A stretch of 64,000 nucleotides of DNA from Apostichopus japonicus (taxonomy: Eukaryota; Echinodermata; Holothuroidea; Aspidochirotida; Stichopodidae), in contig NC_092562.1 of NCBI RefSeq assembly GCF_037975245.1, positions 26,646,554-26,710,553 on the forward strand, written 5' to 3'. The position numbers were made by a program, and so were the translations under genes. Below are positions 62,101-64,000 of this stretch, one piece after another. Below the pieces are notes generated by a model. That model had not been told where the DNA came from, did not search any database, and saw nothing but the letters and a program-made list of their open reading frames with translations. Position 1 is the stretch's first letter. Each line of letters starts with the position of its first letter.

Positions 62101-64000
62101 GTACAGGAGGGTGTAGCAGTGGATGGATAATGACTAATTGTCAGGGTTAGTACAGTTACTTGATGCATTATAACTGGAAAATGACTTGCTCTTATCTCAG
62201 ACCTATTCCCCTGCGGTAAGTTGCCGCTCCATTTACAAAGCAAAATAGGTGAATCCTTTGTGTCATTAGGATGTGTTGCAGGATCCCATGAAACAGCTTC
62301 CTACAGAGCTGTTAAGGATCCATTTGTTCAATGCAATAAATATACAGGAAACATCGACAGGGAGTAAATACCTGATCATATATCTTAAATCCTGTGCATT
62401 ATGAAAATTAATGTGCATTGCTTAAAACCCTATTGTTAGCGCCCCCCCCCCCCTCCTCGTAGTCCTTCAAATACGGTAAAAAGTTAGTCACCAAAATCAA
62501 ACATTTATAATTTTCGTTGCCACTGTAAGAAAAGTGCCACTCACTGGAACATTTGATAAAGCAACAAAGACACTAGATTATAAATCAATTGAGGATGGCA
62601 GCTGAGACTGGACAAGTTGCACGAATACTTAATATATAGTTGTTAAAGGTTTCAACTACCACTATACAATTTATAACAGATAATACCCCTTTGGACAATC
62701 ATGCACCAGAACAAAATTCAGCAAATTATTGTGGATTGATAGCTTTTGACCAGTTTTCTCAGGGGAGAGATAATTGCCATCATATCATTAAATCGTAAAT
62801 GCTCTCTTATGGATATCAAACATGATTTTAGGTTGTCAGTTAGAGGGGGGGGGGGGACAAGGTGGTTAATTGAATTTTATCTCAAGGTATCCTGTTGTTC
62901 TTACTAACTTAATTTTGACTATACTACATATGTTGGAACATGTTATGCTGTCGCCATGGCACCACTTTTCTTCTTTAACATTAAGACATTTGTTTATGTT
63001 CCATTATTTTGTGCAGATTTAAACGTTTTTTGCCAGATGGTCAAATCTTAATTTTGGTAAAATTAGCTTCAGTGGACAGTATCTCCAGATCTTATTTCTG
63101 GTGTACCTTCCAGAAAAGCAAAACTTCAAATGTATTTTTATTTTTTTTCATCCCTGTAGTTCCTGATGTTTGTACTACTGACTATTATGGATCTACCTGC
63201 ACTGATAAATGTCACTGCATGGGGAATGTTGCATGTAATAAGATAACGGGAGAATGTCCAGGCCAAAAGTGTGCCCCAGGCTATGAAGTTTACATGGGAG
63301 AACAGAACTGTGCAGGTATGGCGTGAGTCTGGCCTGGGAATTGTGTGACTAGATGTCAGATGGAAAATCAACATAAAATATCAGCTTTGTTCTCAAAATA
63401 ATTCCATATACCCTCGATCTTTTAGAAAATACAAATTCTTAAAAGAACTTTATTGCCACAACCAGAGTGTGGCAAATATTACTTTAAAAAGAATGATGTG
63501 AGTATGGAAATGTGTTTATTTCCCCTGAAAGGACGCAGTGTTTAAAATCAATTTCATGATCCAGCAGCAAGGTTAAAGTTGCCAGCCACAGGAGTCTTGG
63601 TCTAAGCTGAAGTGCCACTTTAAAATTAAATTAAAATTATCAAAAGTAATCAGAATGCCCTCTGATTATTCTAATTGTGGTTAACATATTATCATGGCGA
63701 TAATCACATATTAAATTGAGAAAAGAAGGTGAGAATAAATCATCATCAGTGAGCAATTAAGTGCAGAATATATTTGCCTTTCTTATCATTTTTATGTAAG
63801 AAAAGGATATTATATATAACCAGGGCATCGTATACAAAGATATTTCAATAGCTAACAGTACAGTGAATGAGCATTTTGATTTACAGAATGCCTGGGGCCA
63901 CGCTTTGGGATGGACTGTGAGAATGACTGCCACTCAGAAAGTTACTGCAACAAAGTAACAGGAAGTTGCTCTGGAGGTTGCAACCCTGAATGGGTGGAAC
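53106..64000 (+). CDS. Tandem paralogue of the Tie-like receptor (5' part, runs off the window)
   Basis: Second copy of the receptor, same orientation, about 10 kb after the end of gene 1. Eight exons are visible: signal peptide, Tie-Ig1-like domain, Ig and five EGF modules. All are phase 1 at both ends and strongly similar to gene 1, several with identical length (76, 324, 267, 135 and 156 nt). Some intronic flanks are still alignable, for example upstream of exon 2 and downstream of exon 7, so the duplication is fairly recent. The gene 2 introns lack the LINE insertions seen in gene 1. Whether the cytoplasmic part is a phosphatase cannot be seen. Differences: EGF2 is two codons longer, EGF3 two codons longer with a partly duplicated exon downstream, and EGF5 has lost a cysteine codon. 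Confidence 0.85.
53182..55927. other. Gene 2 intron 1
   Basis: 2.7 kb holding the interspersed repeat at 54325-54580 and a short (TG)n stretch at about 54667-54710. The last 200 bp upstream of exon 2 still align with the same part of gene 1 intron 1. Confidence 0.6.
54325..54580 (+). repeat. Interspersed repeat, copy 2 (gene 2 intron 1)
   Basis: Contains AGATGCAACTTACAAGG, GAAGTGCCATT and GGAAGGCATTTTCGGCC, matching copy 1 in inverted orientation. GC content is higher than the surroundings. The open frames inside it are probably chance. Confidence 0.62.
55928..56251 (+). CDS. Gene 2 exon 2: N-terminal Tie-Ig1-like domain
   Basis: 324 nt, phase 1 to 1, beginning EPVKMTFLGVNPF. It shares the YQCHLSESD and AFGVFGCEAALDG blocks with gene 1 exon 2. 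Confidence 0.86.
57051..57317 (+). CDS. Gene 2 exon 3: Ig domain
   Basis: 267 nt, phase 1 to 1: DFRWLKDSVRNGDISGQDTW, then DDAGVYECHI. Very similar to gene 1 exon 3. Confidence 0.9.
58693..58827 (+). CDS. Gene 2 exon 4: EGF-like module 1
   Basis: 135 nt, phase 1 to 1: [19 protein letters not shown], then [15 protein letters not shown]. Nearly identical to gene 1 exon 4. Confidence 0.94.
59805..59954 (+). CDS. Gene 2 exon 5: EGF-like module 2
   Basis: 150 nt, phase 1 to 1: GCGGNRYGDACEKQCSSTDQ, then FCLTHPYGCSCNTGWMG. Two codons longer than in gene 1, in the loop after the third cysteine. Confidence 0.92.
61824..61961 (+). CDS. Gene 2 exon 6: EGF-like module 3
   Basis: 138 nt, phase 1 to 1: GCDSANYGASCLQTCHCQSG, then CTGLSTDCSSGWTGTNCQG. 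Confidence 0.9.
62044..62145 (+). CDS. Gene 2 partial duplicate of the EGF3 exon (possible cryptic or alternative exon)
   Basis: 102 nt directly after exon 6, between ctcag|ACCTAC and CAGG|gttagt, phase 1 to 1. It reads DLLHCHCQSSQSCNSYTGVC, then TGGCSSGWIMTNCQG, a copy of the EGF3 exon that lacks the first half with its first two cysteines. Use in a transcript would keep the frame. The donor (GTTAGT) is weaker than those nearby. It could equally be a non-functional duplication remnant. Confidence 0.4.
63160..63315 (+). CDS. Gene 2 exon 7: EGF-like module 4
   Basis: 156 nt, phase 1 to 1: DVCTTDYYGSTCTDKCHC, then GECPGQKCAPGYE. Same length as gene 1 exon 7. Confidence 0.92.
63887..64000 (+). 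CDS. Gene 2 exon 8: EGF-like module 5 (cut by window edge)
   Basis: Starts ag|AATGCCTGGGGCC in phase 1: ECLGPRFGMDCENDCHSESY, then CNKVTGSCSGGC. The gene 1 counterpart reads CHCSESYC. Here the TGT between CAC and TCA is deleted in frame, so one EGF cysteine is gone. The exon continues beyond the window. Confidence 0.88.

Overview
This is an AT-rich, intron-dense animal genomic window. Introns are bounded by GT-AG, most ectodomain exons start and end in phase 1, AATAAA follows the stop codon, and LINE and SINE debris is common. A marine invertebrate deuterostome, probably an echinoderm and perhaps a sea cucumber, fits best. That assignment is inference from gene content and repeat types, not something the sequence proves.

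The core of the window is one gene on the + strand, from the start codon at 6111 to the stop at 43008. I could chain 34 exons by hand with every splice phase compatible, giving 5151 nt of coding sequence (1716 residues). The product is a single-pass receptor: signal peptide, a divergent Tie-Ig1-like domain, an Ig domain, five EGF modules, a second Ig, five fibronectin III domains, a transmembrane segment, a juxtamembrane region and two tandem protein tyrosine phosphatase (PTP) domains. The ectodomain resembles that of the vertebrate Tie receptor tyrosine KINASES in module order and in motif detail (EGF1 WGP..C, EGF2 FC..HPYGCSC, FN3 VREGxGGEG). The cytoplasmic half is a PHOSPHATASE. D1 keeps its catalytic elements (WPD, HCSAGVGRTG). 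D2 keeps Cys and Arg but has WND in place of WPD and has lost the Q-loop glutamine. Two YxN motifs, one juxtamembrane and one at the extreme C-terminus (YANI, like the YANF tail of PTP-alpha), suggest GRB2-type docking.

A second, head-to-tail paralogue begins at 53106 and runs off the right edge after its fifth EGF exon. Its exons copy those of gene 1 one for one, usually with identical length and phase. It also carries a partial duplication of the EGF3 exon and has lost one cysteine codon in EGF5. A tandem family of Tie-like receptor phosphatases is the main biological content of the window.

Region by region: 1-6110 is gene-free upstream DNA with tRNA-derived SINEs fused to (TA)n tracts and a perfect 36-bp inverted repeat. 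Positions 6111-43008 are gene 1. Its introns hold a decayed L1/Tx1-like LINE (9430-13130), a 5'-truncated LINE in antisense (20494-22656), tRNA-type SINEs, an L1-like remnant (30480-31420), a U2 snRNA-headed retroinsertion with a 15-bp target-site duplication, and many long (TA)n tracts. Positions 43009-53105 are intergenic: an interspersed repeat, a THAP-like fragment and a 1746-bp foldback element with about 0.5-kb inverted arms and a 6-bp target-site duplication. Positions 53106-64000 are the 5' part of gene 2.

Exon boundaries were assigned by eye from splice consensus, phase and paralogue comparison. None has transcript support here.
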